A stretch of DNA of 64,000 nt, from NCBI GenBank assembly GCA_035399845.1, contig DAOPJV010000033.1:1-64000 (forward strand), given 5' to 3'. The notes beneath the pieces are model-generated. The model was not told where the DNA came from and searched no databases. It saw only the letters and a program-made list of their open reading frames with translations. How positions within the stretch are numbered: position 1 is the stretch's first letter; every line of letters starts with the position of its first letter. The translations under genes were made by a program, and so were the position numbers. This DNA is from ECT2AJA-110-A sp035399845 (GTDB taxonomy: Bacteria; Planctomycetota; Phycisphaerae; UBA1845; UTPLA1). Shown one piece after another: positions 1 through 8,419 of the stretch.

Positions 1-179
1 TAGAACCCAAAGGCTTACAGGCTTGATCGCACTCCTCAGCCGGACAGTACTGATTCGAAATTCCAGATTCGAGACCTCGACTGTGCGACCTGATGATTCA
101 GATTCGAGGACTTAGATTTGATATCTGAAATTCGATCCGCCCCCCACGCCATTTCCCATCACCAATCCCCTCGAATACC
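1..179. other. intergenic, degenerate ATTCGA-type repeats
   Basis: No gene seen. The stretch holds several imperfect copies of a short GATTCGA/AATTCGA word (around 52-72, 97-107 and 128-136), some in opposite orientations. Such low-grade repeats are visible by eye but I could not assign a function. Confidence 0.4.
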
Positions 180-887
180 ATGAGCCCCATGCCGGAGGAT
201 CTCGCACCGATCGTTTCTCGTATCAGGCGCCGCGCCGCTGTCCGGTCGTGTCTCGCCGTCGCGGGCATGATCGCGGGCGCCCCGCTCTGCTTTGTCGCCG
301 CCCTGATCCTCGGGACGCTTTTCTGGATTTCAATCGGCCGCCTGCTTCACTTTGCGTATCCATGGAGCTACTGGTTCTGGGGGACCGCACTGCTGACGAT
401 CCCGCTGCTCTTTCGCACGGAAATCCGGACGAACGGCGACTACCTCGGCGCCGTCGCCCGCGATATGGACCACGACCAGCGGACCTCCAGCCACGCCATT
501 CACGCCGCGGCGGTCATGCCGGCCGCATTCCTCGGCGCCGTCGCCTACCACGCCGCCGCCAATCCGCGCGCGGCGACCGCCGGGTTTGTTGAGCTTTTCA
601 TCACGGGCCCACGATGGGTTCTGGCGGGCGCGCGACATCTTCGCCTCGTCAACAGGATTCCCAAAGTCAAACTGGAACAGACGGCGAGTGTCATTCGAAC
701 GCTGCTGGACCACGATCGCGGCCTCGAACCGAAGGACCTGCTCGGCGACTTCGAGTCACGCGATGAACTCCAGGAGTCGCTCATCTGGCTGGCGTTCTAC
801 GGATGGATCGGCGTTTCGAAATCCGGCGATCGCGTGTATATCTACTCGGAGTCACGCAGATTCCTGACGGCCCAGTCGAGTAACTGA
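180..887 (+). CDS. hypothetical membrane protein
   Basis: A 235-residue protein I do not recognise. Two hydrophobic stretches near residues 22-50 and 62-80 look like a membrane hairpin. The rest is soluble and basic, and its last 70 residues (from about 165) look like a small winged-helix-like module with a closing YIYSESRRFL segment, though that is only a guess. No clear ribosome binding site precedes ATG 180; an in-frame ATG at 189 is an alternative. The stop lies 3 bases before the ridA-like ATG, so the two genes are probably co-transcribed. Codon use matches the neighbours. Confidence 0.65.
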   Translation: MSPMPEDLAPIVSRIRRRAAVRSCLAVAGMIAGAPLCFVAALILGTLFWISIGRLLHFAYPWSYWFWGTALLTIPLLFRTEIRTNGDYLGAVARDMDHDQRTSSHAIHAAAVMPAAFLGAVAYHAAANPRAATAGFVELFITGPRWVLAGARHLRLVNRIPKVKLEQTASVIRTLLDHDRGLEPKDLLGDFESRDELQESLIWLAFYGWIGVSKSGDRVYIYSESRRFLTAQSSN

Positions 888-890
888 ACC

Positions 891-1322
891 ATGCCCGAAG
901 ACAAGATCAGCAACCGAGCCGCCGAACCGGTCGGCGCATTCCCTCACGCCAAGCGCGTCGGCGATTTTCTGTTCCTCTCCGGCATCGGTCCCCGCGTCCG
1001 CGGAAGCCGGACGATCCCCGGCGTCACACTGGACGCCGCCGGCAATGTCACGGGGCGCGACATCACGGCGCAGACACACGCCGTCTTTGAAAATGTTCGA
1101 CTTGTGCTGGAAGACGCCGGCGCGCAATGGAACGATATCGTGGACGTCCAGGTCTTCCTGACACATATGAAGGAGGACTTTCAGACCTTCAACGGCATCT
1201 ACTCCGAGTATTTTGCCGGAAGTGACAAACCCAATCCGACACGCACCACGGTCGAAGTCGGCGCCCTGCCGACGCCGATCGCCGTGGAACTGAAGGTCAT
1301 CGCCTACGTCGGCGCCCGATAG
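891..1322 (+). CDS. RidA/YjgF-YER057c-UK114 family protein
   Basis: Probable member of the RidA superfamily, whose archetype hydrolyses reactive enamine/imine intermediates released by PLP enzymes; related members include 2-aminomuconate deaminase. The 143-residue length fits the family. The signature NPTRTTVEVGALP (about residues 115-127) carries the conserved arginine that binds the substrate carboxylate, and the following VELKVIAYV contains the usual glutamate. The N-terminal FLFLSGIGPR segment also fits. It starts 3 bases after the upstream membrane protein and faces the convergent hemerythrin-like gene. Which RidA subfamily it belongs to, and so its substrate, cannot be told from sequence alone. 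Confidence 0.9.
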   Translation: MPEDKISNRAAEPVGAFPHAKRVGDFLFLSGIGPRVRGSRTIPGVTLDAAGNVTGRDITAQTHAVFENVRLVLEDAGAQWNDIVDVQVFLTHMKEDFQTFNGIYSEYFAGSDKPNPTRTTVEVGALPTPIAVELKVIAYVGAR

Positions 1323-1423
1323 ATCGGACTATCGCCCCCCGAGCCAGTCCGCCTTCGAGCGCCTCAGGTCAGGTCATCGCTCCGACAGACTCCCGTCGAC
1401 CAATCTGACATCCGGCAGGACGC

Positions 1424-1900
1424 CTAGTCGTGCGTGCCGATGTCCTCAGAGAACGCCGAGATCACCAGCAGGTTCTCGCTGTGATTGTGATGTTCGACGT
1501 ATCGCAGGATGTCCTGCACGCGATGGCAGACGTCTCGGATGATCAGCGAGTCCGCCGGATCGACATCCTCGCAGAGATCGTGAACACCGTTCAGCAGTTT
1601 GAGTATCTGGCGATGCTCGCGCTTCAGCCGCTCCACTTCATCCGACAGTCGCGGCCGCATCTCGACGACCGCCGTCATGTAGCCGTCGCGCTCCTCCATC
1701 GCAATGTGGCGATGCATGTGGGCGCGGAAGTGCTCGAACGCCTCTCGCGCCGCGTCGATCCATCGCTGCTGATTCGCTCGCGGCACGTGGGCGACCCGCT
1801 CCGACAGCACACCCGCCAGTTCGTCCACCTTGGCGTGCTCGTCGCGCATCCTTGCGGCCAGTTCGACGCCCGTCCTCGTATCGTGTGTGGTATTCGACAT
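1424..1900 (-). CDS. hemerythrin HHE-domain protein
   Basis: A 158-residue protein with the ligand pattern of a hemerythrin-like four-helix bundle. Histidines occur at the DEHAKVDEL segment (near residue 21), the HFRAHMHRHIAMEE segment (57-70), the LKREHRQIL segment (near 95) and the YVEHHNHSENLL segment (134-145). The family binds a non-haem di-iron centre and is used for oxygen, NO or iron sensing and storage. The start is supported by a strong AAGGAGG about 7 bases upstream. The gene is monocistronic and divergent from the AAA+ ATPase gene across a 261-base spacer. A specific role cannot be assigned. Confidence 0.85.
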   Translation of the reverse strand: MSNTTHDTRTGVELAARMRDEHAKVDELAGVLSERVAHVPRANQQRWIDAAREAFEHFRAHMHRHIAMEERDGYMTAVVEMRPRLSDEVERLKREHRQILKLLNGVHDLCEDVDPADSLIIRDVCHRVQDILRYVEHHNHSENLLVISAFSEDIGTHD

Positions 1901-2074
1901 CGCTCGTCCTCCTTAACAGGAACTTCGCGTCCCTTTCGGCCCGGTCCCATTATCCCGCCAAACCGATAAGGATTTCAACCTGAAAGGCGGCCCGACGCCA
2001 GCCCGTACGACGCCCTGCAACGGCGTCATCGAATCTGCGGGGCTTCAACTTAGGCTACTCTCGGCGTCGTCCTG

Positions 2075-2080
2075 TATAAT
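2075..2080 (+). promoter_or_regulatory. candidate -10 (TATAAT) of the AAA+ gene
   Basis: A perfect TATAAT in the spacer between the hemerythrin-like and AAA+ genes would give a leader of about 75 bases for the latter. No convincing -35 hexamer lies 16-18 bases upstream, so this is a weak call. Confidence 0.35.
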
Positions 2081-2161
2081 GCTGAGCAGACAGGTTTCAT
2101 CGCCATCTACGCGCCGTTCGCATGTCGGACGATCGTAGATACCGGCCGGAGTGCGCCATCC

Positions 2162-3655
2162 ATGAGTACGACCGACATCAGCCAGTTCGGGCGGTTGCTG
2201 AATGGTCGCCATCCCTGCGTCATGATCGTCACGCCGGAAGAGGCCCACGCCCTCGGCCTGATCCGTGAGGCCGTGATGCGCACCTCCCTCTTCTGTCGAA
2301 CCTGGAAAATCAGCGGCGGGCTTCGTGACGGACTCGTGACGGATCACCCGCCGATCCCCGACACGGATCATCCGGCCGCCGCCCTCTACTACCTGCTGCG
2401 TCTCAACGAGATCTCCGTCGATATCTTCCTGGATCTCGCCTCCCATCTGAGCGACGCACGCACGCTGCGCCTGCTCCGCGACCTGATCGAACAACGATCA
2501 AAACGCGGCGGCCAGATCGTCCTGATCGACCACTCGGACAACTACCCCGACATCATTCGGCGGGAGGCGACACCGTTCGAGGTCCGCCTTCCCGACGACA
2601 ACGAAATCAGCCGGCTCGTTCGTTCGACGCTTCGCCGGCTCAACAGCGACAAGCCGATCACGGCGGAGATGACCGCCGACGACTTTCAGCTGATTCTCCG
2701 ACATCTCAGCGGCCTGACCCGCAGCCAGATCGAACGCATCATCACGGAGACGATCGCCGACGACGCCAAGTTCGACATCAGCGATCTCTCCATCATTGCC
2801 CAGCGAAAGCGCCAGATGATCTCGGCCTCGGGCCTCCTGGAGTTTGTCGGGGCGCCGGCGACGCTGGAAGAAATCGGCGGCATGGATCGACTCAAGGCCT
2901 GGTTGAGCAAACGCGAGAACGTCTTTTCCGAACAGGCCCGCGCGTTCGGCCTGCCGGCGCCTCGCGGTATTCTGCTGCTCGGCGTTCAGGGCGCCGGCAA
3001 GAGCTACTGCGCCAAGGCGATCGCGACGGCATGGAAACGCCCCCTCGTGCGAATGGACGTCGGCGCACTCTACGATCGCTACATCGGTGAGTCCGAGCGA
3101 CGATTGCGCGATGCGCTACATCAGTCGGAACGCATGGCGCCCGTCGTCCTCTGGATCGACGAAATCGAGAAGGCGTTCGCCTCGGCCGCCAGTCGAAGTA
3201 CCGACGGCGGTCTTTCCCAGCGCATGTTTGGCGGCCTGCTGACCTGGATGCAGGAACACACCGCCCCGGTTTTTCTTGTTGCGACGGCAAACGACATCGA
3301 AGCGCTTCCGCCGGAACTCCTGCGCAAGGGACGATTCGACGAGATATTCTTCGTGGACCTTCCGCCGCAGCACGTGCGTGAAGAAATATTCAGGATCCAC
3401 CTGGAAAAACGCGGCCGAGACGCGTCCTCGTTCGATATTGCGCAATTGGCAATCGCGGCGGAAGGATTTACCGGCGCCGAAATCGAACAGGCGATCGTCG
3501 CCGCGATGCACGAGGTCTTCGAGTCCGGCCGCGAAATCACAACCGACGCCATTCTCCACGCCGTCACGTCGTCCCCGCCGCTCGCGGTCACACAGGTCGA
3601 GAAGATCACGTCGCTGAGAAACTGGGCAAAGGGCCGCTGTGTTCCTGTGCAATAA
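2162..3655 (+). CDS. AAA+ ATPase, Ycf46-type
   Basis: A 497-residue AAA+ ATPase. Residues 1-220 form a divergent N-terminal half (a second, degenerate P-loop-like domain that retains LIDH near 121-124). The C-terminal AAA module has Walker A GVQGAGKS (274-281), Walker B VVLWIDEIEK (328-337) and a LLRKGRFDEIFFV arginine-finger and sensor region. The lead-in EEIGGMDRLKAWL and the phrase GLPAPRGILLLGVQG are characteristic of the cyanobacterial/plastid Ycf46 group. In cyanobacteria Ycf46 is linked to photosynthesis or CO2 use, which need not apply here. It is monocistronic and followed by the small-RNA candidate. The ribosome binding site is weak (GGAG about 13 bases upstream). Confidence 0.88.
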   Translation: MSTTDISQFGRLLNGRHPCVMIVTPEEAHALGLIREAVMRTSLFCRTWKISGGLRDGLVTDHPPIPDTDHPAAALYYLLRLNEISVDIFLDLASHLSDARTLRLLRDLIEQRSKRGGQIVLIDHSDNYPDIIRREATPFEVRLPDDNEISRLVRSTLRRLNSDKPITAEMTADDFQLILRHLSGLTRSQIERIITETIADDAKFDISDLSIIAQRKRQMISASGLLEFVGAPATLEEIGGMDRLKAWLSKRENVFSEQARAFGLPAPRGILLLGVQGAGKSYCAKAIATAWKRPLVRMDVGALYDRYIGESERRLRDALHQSERMAPVVLWIDEIEKAFASAASRSTDGGLSQRMFGGLLTWMQEHTAPVFLVATANDIEALPPELLRKGRFDEIFFVDLPPQHVREEIFRIHLEKRGRDASSFDIAQLAIAAEGFTGAEIEQAIVAAMHEVFESGREITTDAILHAVTSSPPLAVTQVEKITSLRNWAKGRCVPVQ

Positions 3656-3858
3656 TTGCACCCGGAGCGTCCGGTACCACCCTCCCCTCCGACAAGCCCC
3701 GAAGGCCTACCGTAGTTCGCCCGGCGGCCCCCGCGTTCCTCTGAAAATTGCCCGATTCTATCGGGATTGGACGGCCCAACTGACGTCCCGCACACACCCG
3801 GCGATCAACCAGACTACCCGGTTTATCAGGATTTCGTTAAAAATTTGAGGATTCACCC

Positions 3859-3886
3859 TTCACATCCGCGGGTCGCGTGCTAATAT
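3859..3886 (+). promoter_or_regulatory. sigma70-like promoter of the small RNA
   Basis: TTCACA (3859-3864), a 16-base spacer, then TAATAT (3881-3886). The predicted start, 7-8 bases downstream, falls on G3894, exactly where a 12-bp stem begins. That placement argues for an independent short transcript and not a leader. Confidence 0.6.
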
Positions 3887-3893
3887 TTCTTTC

Positions 3894-3990
3894 GTAGCTC
3901 CCAACGTGAGACTTCCTTTCCTTTCTCTACTCTCCGGCCCGAGAGTTGGGAGCTACATAAAAGGCCGCACCACTGGGTGCGGCCTTTTTT
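3894..3990 (+). ncRNA. candidate intergenic small RNA, about 97 nt
   Basis: No protein is encoded. A perfect 12-bp stem (3894-3905 with 3945-3956) encloses a 4-bp hairpin (3931-3934 with 3941-3944, loop CGGCCC) and an asymmetric single-stranded segment (3906-3930) that is almost pure C/U, including CUUCCUUUCCUUUC. A textbook terminator follows immediately. The C/U-rich loop could pair with purine-rich ribosome binding sites, as known for C-rich loops of several bacterial regulatory RNAs; that is inference. I do not recognise it as 6S, tmRNA, SRP or RNase P RNA. The next gene downstream is on the other strand, so it is not a leader. Confidence 0.65.
3959..3990 (+). terminator. intrinsic terminator, probably bidirectional
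   Basis: A 9-bp GC-rich stem (3963-3971 with 3976-3984, loop ACTG) is flanked by AAAA and TTTTTT. It ends the small RNA on the plus strand, and because of the A-tract it can also stop the minus-strand glycosyltransferase gene that ends at 3999. Confidence 0.85.
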
Positions 3991-3998
3991 ATTTGCGC

Positions 3999-5738
3999 TC
4001 ACTCGTCGACGCCATCCGCATCCGGCTCGCTCGCATAGTAGTCGCCCAGGCGCTCCCCGCGTCCGAGCGTCAGTGGTTGCGGGTAATACACCCCATCTCC
4101 TTCGATCGCCGTTTCGCCGACCTTCTTCAGAATGACGAAGGCGCCATCGTCCGCTATCGGAATCTCACGGATTCGTTGATAGGCGGGGTCCTTCTCGAAG
4201 TCTTCCAGGACAAGCCTGTGAAAGTCACTTGGGCTGTAGATCGGATCCCAGACGAAGATCGTTCCGACAGGCGTCGAACTGAGCAGGCGACGCCCTTTGT
4301 GCGCCGTCGGGTCTTCAATGAACCCGCTCCACCACGCGATCCACGGATTCGCCGCGAAGACGGGTTGTCCATCGGCAAGTCGTCGCGCGTCACGTGCGAC
4401 GTCCCGCGCAATTAACTGAACCGCCGTCAGTCGCAAGGGGCGGACGAATTGCGTGAGCAACCCAAGGGAAATCACTGTCAGGAACAGCAACCCCAACCGC
4501 GCCCCAAACACCCACAGTCGCATCCGTCCCAGAATCAAATTCAGCGCGATGATCCCGAACAACGCCGTCACAACCCGTGGCGATGAAAGAACGTCCAATC
4601 GATGAATATTGAACGCCAGCCTCCCGGCGTGGACCTCCGTCAGCGTTGCGTAGTAGCCGACGATCAACAGACCGAAGGCCATCACGGCCACGCGAACCGT
4701 GTCGCCCCCGTTCCGTCGAATCGCGCTCATCACAGTCTCCAGTCCGCCGGCGGCGGCGATCGCCAGCAACGGCGCGACGGCGACAACGAAGCGCGCAAAT
4801 CCACCGCTGGCGAAGAGACCAAACCACTTGATCAGCCAGTGCGTCGCAAGGAACACGAACGCCAGCGAGACAACACTCGTGGCGCCGCGTCGATGGACCC
4901 TGCCGGCCCCGAGAATCGCCAGCAGAAACACGACGGGCGATGCGGCCAGCAGCGCCTGCGGCAGAAAGGCCAGCGGTCCCGTCGCGAGGTACTCTGTCGA
5001 TCCCGAGGGCCGCAGGTATGCGGACACAGGGAGGGTCCCGAACCACACAAAATGACCGACGTTCTGGGCGATCGGCGCCCAGAGTGAGACGATCGCCGCC
5101 AGGAGAATTCGCGTCCACGGAATCGCGGCCCGACGTGCCATGGCGATCGCGCAATACCCCCACACGGGGAGCAGCACGACAGTCTCCACCCGGCTCACCA
5201 GGGCCAGCGAGAACAGGGCGCTTCCCCACGTGATTCGACGGCGCTGCAGACACCAGATGGCCGCGACCAGATAGAGCGCCGTGAAGTTCTCCGTCAGCGT
5301 CGTGAACGACAGCAGAAAGTTGAGCGGCTGGACGTAGCACAGACAAACGATCCACGCCCAGTACCGAAGCCCGATCCGGCGCCCCACATCCGCGGCGAGC
5401 AGGGCGCCAACCAGCGTCACGGAGGCGGAGAGCGCCCGCGCGATGTGCCACGCGGTCTGCCGATCGCCGATCCACGCGATGAGCGCCGTTGGCGCCGTGT
5501 AACCAGGTCGGCCCCACAGATGAAAGAAATAGCCCGGAAACGTCCACGCCCATCGGGCAAAAAGAAAATGCGTCAGATCATCGTCGTGATGGACGCCATC
5601 CGACAAGGCGCCGAGCATCAGGCTCAGCGTCGCGAATATCAGCGCCGATGTGATCAGGATCCAGCGATTCGCGACTCGGCGATCGACGGAGAGGGCGCCC
5701 GATGCGCGAACCGAATTCGCGTCGGACGTTTGATTCAA
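3999..5738 (-). CDS. GT-C-fold glycosyltransferase-like membrane protein
   Basis: A 579-residue polytopic membrane protein with roughly ten hydrophobic spans. An acidic DDD motif (52-54) sits just after the first span (27-45), the usual place of the catalytic Asp/Glu in GT-C lipid-phosphosugar-dependent glycosyltransferases. The C-terminal 150 residues form a soluble domain. The start is the TTG that overlaps the stop of nadK (TTGA), with a G-rich stretch upstream; reading further upstream would run deep into nadK and gives a low-complexity RG-rich peptide. Donor and acceptor are unknown. Other GT-C-like families without transferase activity cannot be excluded. Confidence 0.75.
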   Translation of the reverse strand: MNQTSDANSVRASGALSVDRRVANRWILITSALIFATLSLMLGALSDGVHHDDDLTHFLFARWAWTFPGYFFHLWGRPGYTAPTALIAWIGDRQTAWHIARALSASVTLVGALLAADVGRRIGLRYWAWIVCLCYVQPLNFLLSFTTLTENFTALYLVAAIWCLQRRRITWGSALFSLALVSRVETVVLLPVWGYCAIAMARRAAIPWTRILLAAIVSLWAPIAQNVGHFVWFGTLPVSAYLRPSGSTEYLATGPLAFLPQALLAASPVVFLLAILGAGRVHRRGATSVVSLAFVFLATHWLIKWFGLFASGGFARFVVAVAPLLAIAAAGGLETVMSAIRRNGGDTVRVAVMAFGLLIVGYYATLTEVHAGRLAFNIHRLDVLSSPRVVTALFGIIALNLILGRMRLWVFGARLGLLFLTVISLGLLTQFVRPLRLTAVQLIARDVARDARRLADGQPVFAANPWIAWWSGFIEDPTAHKGRRLLSSTPVGTIFVWDPIYSPSDFHRLVLEDFEKDPAYQRIREIPIADDGAFVILKKVGETAIEGDGVYYPQPLTLGRGERLGDYYASEPDADGVDE

Positions 5739-6586
5739 CGAATGTCCAGCCCCCACTTGAGCTTCGTCACCAGCGTCTCCCACGGGCGGCGGATCGGATT
5801 CCGCACGAGCTTGAAGCGCACGTCCGATCGTTGAATCTCGATGCGCGACCCGTGCGTCAGCGGACGAATGTGCTGACCATCCAGGACCGCCGCCGCCGCC
5901 TGGTCCTCGGCGATCATTCCGATCTCCAGCTGCGCCGTTCCGGCCATCACGATCGGTCGATGGGTAAACGAGTGCGGACATCGCGGCGTCAGGATGATGG
6001 CGTCGACGGACGGATCGACGAGCGGTCCGCCGCAGGACATATTGTGGGCCGTTGATCCCGATGGCGTGGCCAGAATGACGCCGTCGCCGTGAAGCGTGCT
6101 GAAGGGATGGCCGTCGAGTGACACGGAGAGGGTTAACGTCCGATAAGGGTCCCCCACCCGAACGACGCAGTCATTCAGCGCAATCGAGTTCCAGCTCGAC
6201 CCGTCCGGCTCGATGATCTGAACGTGCAGCATCATCCGTTCGCTGATCGGCATCGGCGACTGGGACACGCTTTCGAACAGGCGCTTAAATTCGTCCTCGT
6301 CAAAATCCGCCAGGTACCCCAGCTTCCCGAGATTGACACCCAGAATGGGGATCTGGTGGCGTCCCAGCGCGTGGCCCGTGTGCAGGATGGAACCATCGCC
6401 GCCAAGGACGACAATGAAGTCGAGCCCCTCCGTCCGGGCCAGGGGACTCAGATCGTCACAGCGCAGGGCCCCGACCAGATTGCATCGCTCCCGGAGCCAC
6501 GGCTCCAGCTCGGCGAAGGCCGTTTCCGTCTCAGGCTTTCGAGCGTTCCCGACCAGGAAGACATTCGGTTTTCGTGACTTGGGCAT
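5735..6586 (-). CDS. nadK: NAD kinase
   Basis: Phosphorylates NAD to NADP in the cytoplasm. The 283-residue protein has the diagnostic GGDGSILHTGH (catalytic Asp in GGDG), NLGKLGYLADF, and the TPSGSTAHNMSCGGPLVDP to TPRCPHSFTHRPIV region, all in the family order. I place the start at ATG 6586, preceded by AGTGGA 8 bases upstream; an in-frame ATG at 6619 would add 11 residues. It is the first gene of a two-gene unit with the GT-C protein, whose TTG start overlaps its stop codon. Substitutions such as SGS for TGS and AH for AY lie within the normal range. Confidence 0.93.
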   Translation of the reverse strand: MPKSRKPNVFLVGNARKPETETAFAELEPWLRERCNLVGALRCDDLSPLARTEGLDFIVVLGGDGSILHTGHALGRHQIPILGVNLGKLGYLADFDEDEFKRLFESVSQSPMPISERMMLHVQIIEPDGSSWNSIALNDCVVRVGDPYRTLTLSVSLDGHPFSTLHGDGVILATPSGSTAHNMSCGGPLVDPSVDAIILTPRCPHSFTHRPIVMAGTAQLEIGMIAEDQAAAAVLDGQHIRPLTHGSRIEIQRSDVRFKLVRNPIRRPWETLVTKLKWGLDIR

Positions 6587-7059
6587 GCGACGTCCACTTT
6601 CGACTCGTACGAACCCCATCGGCTCGTCCGTGGACTATACCGCGCATGCGGGATCCAGGCCGCCTGGCGCCACGAGACGCCCCAGGCGTTCTCGGAACCG
6701 GCCGTCAATGGCCAGTAATCCCCACGTATCGCGTCCGGATCCACTCCGATCGCAAACACGTAAACTATTTATTTAATTACCCTTACGAGGCATCGCGACC
6801 ATCGCGCGACCACTCCGGCGCCCTTGTTTTTGCTAGGGTGGACACCTTGTCGTCGGTAGAATGGCGGGTAGTGGTGAGGGGTCAGGCGCGCCGGGCTGCG
6901 CAGTCAGGTTGTTGAATAATCGCCGCCCGGCGGGAAAACCGCTTTATCCCCACCGCCCATTGAACCCGGCGCTCGGAACCAGGAATCGACCCTACGCCCC
7001 TCCGCGGACGATTCCGCCATTCCTGATTCTCATCGCCGCAGCACCACGGAGTGATGGCC
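6587..7059. other. divergent intergenic region nadK / gspF
   Basis: No gene supported. It must hold the promoters of nadK (minus) and the secretion operon (plus). An AT-rich block at about 6761-6782 stands out from the GC-rich surroundings and is the likeliest promoter region, but no clear -35/-10 pair could be fixed on either strand. Confidence 0.5.
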
Positions 7060-8346
7060 ATGCCGAAATTCCAATACGAAGCCATGGACGCCCAGGGCAA
7101 GGAAGTCAAGGACGAAGTCGAGGCGCCAAATTCAGAAGAGGCCGTCGCAAAGATTCGCGCCCAGGGCTACTTCCCGACCAAGGTCAAGCAGAAAGGTGGC
7201 CAGAAGAAAGCCGCCGCCGCGACGCTGCCCGGTCAACGGCGCAAAGCGGTCTCCGTGGGTCGCGTCGGCCAGAAGCAGCTCACGCAGTTCACGCGTCAGC
7301 TCTCGACGCTCATGGACGCGGGTCTGCCGATTCTGCGATCGCTTCGAATCCTCGAACAGCAGCAGAAGCCCGGCCCCCTTCGCGTTGCGCTGCGAACCGT
7401 CGCCGAAGACGTCGAAGGTGGCATGACGCTCTCCGAAGCCATGTCGGCGCACCCGAAGGTCTTCGATCGGCTTTACTGCAACATGATCGCCGCCGGCGAG
7501 GCGGGTGGTGTTCTCGACGTCATCCTCCAGCGCCTGGCCGAGTTCATGGAAAAGGCCCAGAAGCTCAAGCGTAAAGTCATCGGCGCCATGATCTATCCCG
7601 TCGCCGTTCTGACGTTCGCCTTCATGATCGTGGCCGGCATCATGGTCTTCGTCGTTCCGAAGTTCAAAGCGATTTTCGACGACTTCGACACAACGCTGCC
7701 GGGCCCCACGGTTCTCCTGATGGGCATGTCCGAGTGGATGATTGGCAACACGACGAATGCGGCGGGCGAAACCGTGCCCATGGCCATCCCGGGCTGGGCC
7801 TACATTGTATTTTCACCCGTCATATTCCTGACGCTGTGGAAGCTGATACGTAAGTTCGAGGGCGGCCGATACGCCCTGGACCTCGTCAAACTCAAGATAC
7901 CGATTCTCGGCAACATTCTGACGAAGACGGCGATCGCACGATTCACGCGAACGCTCGGCACGCTGATTTCGGCGGGTGTTCCCATTCTCGAGGCCCTGAA
8001 CATTACGAAGGACACGTCCGGCAACGAAGTCTATGTTCGGGCGATGGCGCGCGTTCACGATTCGATTCGCGAAGGTGAATCCTTCGCCGAGCCGCTTCGC
8101 GCGTCCAAGGTCGTTGACAGCCTCGTCGTCAACATGGTGGACGTCGGTGAAGAAACAGGTGACCTCGATAAGATGCTCATCAAAGTCGCCGACAACTACG
8201 ACGACGAAGTCGAGACGCTCGTGGCCAGCCTCGTGTCGATGCTTGAGCCCGTCATGGTTATCGTGCTCGGTCTCATCGTCGGTTTCATCGTCATCGCGCT
8301 CTTCCTGCCGATGGTCAGTCTCGTCAACAGCCTGACGGGTGGATGA
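7060..8346 (+). CDS. GspF/PilC-type inner-membrane platform protein
   Basis: A 428-residue protein of the type II secretion/type IV pilus platform family, which lies in the inner membrane between the assembly ATPase and the pseudopilins. The N-terminus PKFQYEAMDAQGK is the family hallmark. Two T2SSF domains begin at FTRQLSTLMDAGLPIL and FTRTLGTLISAGVPIL, each followed by hydrophobic segments, with a final hydrophobic segment at the C-terminus. ATG 7060 is chosen because CACGGAG lies about 8 bases upstream; GTG 7051 and ATG 7054 are in frame. It is the first gene of the pseudopilin operon. The ATPase (GspE/PilB) and secretin (GspD/PilQ) are not in this window. Confidence 0.93.
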   Translation: MPKFQYEAMDAQGKEVKDEVEAPNSEEAVAKIRAQGYFPTKVKQKGGQKKAAAATLPGQRRKAVSVGRVGQKQLTQFTRQLSTLMDAGLPILRSLRILEQQQKPGPLRVALRTVAEDVEGGMTLSEAMSAHPKVFDRLYCNMIAAGEAGGVLDVILQRLAEFMEKAQKLKRKVIGAMIYPVAVLTFAFMIVAGIMVFVVPKFKAIFDDFDTTLPGPTVLLMGMSEWMIGNTTNAAGETVPMAIPGWAYIVFSPVIFLTLWKLIRKFEGGRYALDLVKLKIPILGNILTKTAIARFTRTLGTLISAGVPILEALNITKDTSGNEVYVRAMARVHDSIREGESFAEPLRASKVVDSLVVNMVDVGEETGDLDKMLIKVADNYDDEVETLVASLVSMLEPVMVIVLGLIVGFIVIALFLPMVSLVNSLTGG

Positions 8347-8419
8347 TCTCCGGCGACAAATGGGGCAATCTCGAGGTGTCCGATTGGCAATGGGGCCAAC
8401 GGACAGTTGGCGAGAGGTA

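Noticed and set aside
3906..4415. Plus-strand frame of 169 codons starting inside the small RNA
   Set aside because: It runs antisense through the end of the glycosyltransferase-like gene and across the terminator; the peptide has no features of a real protein.
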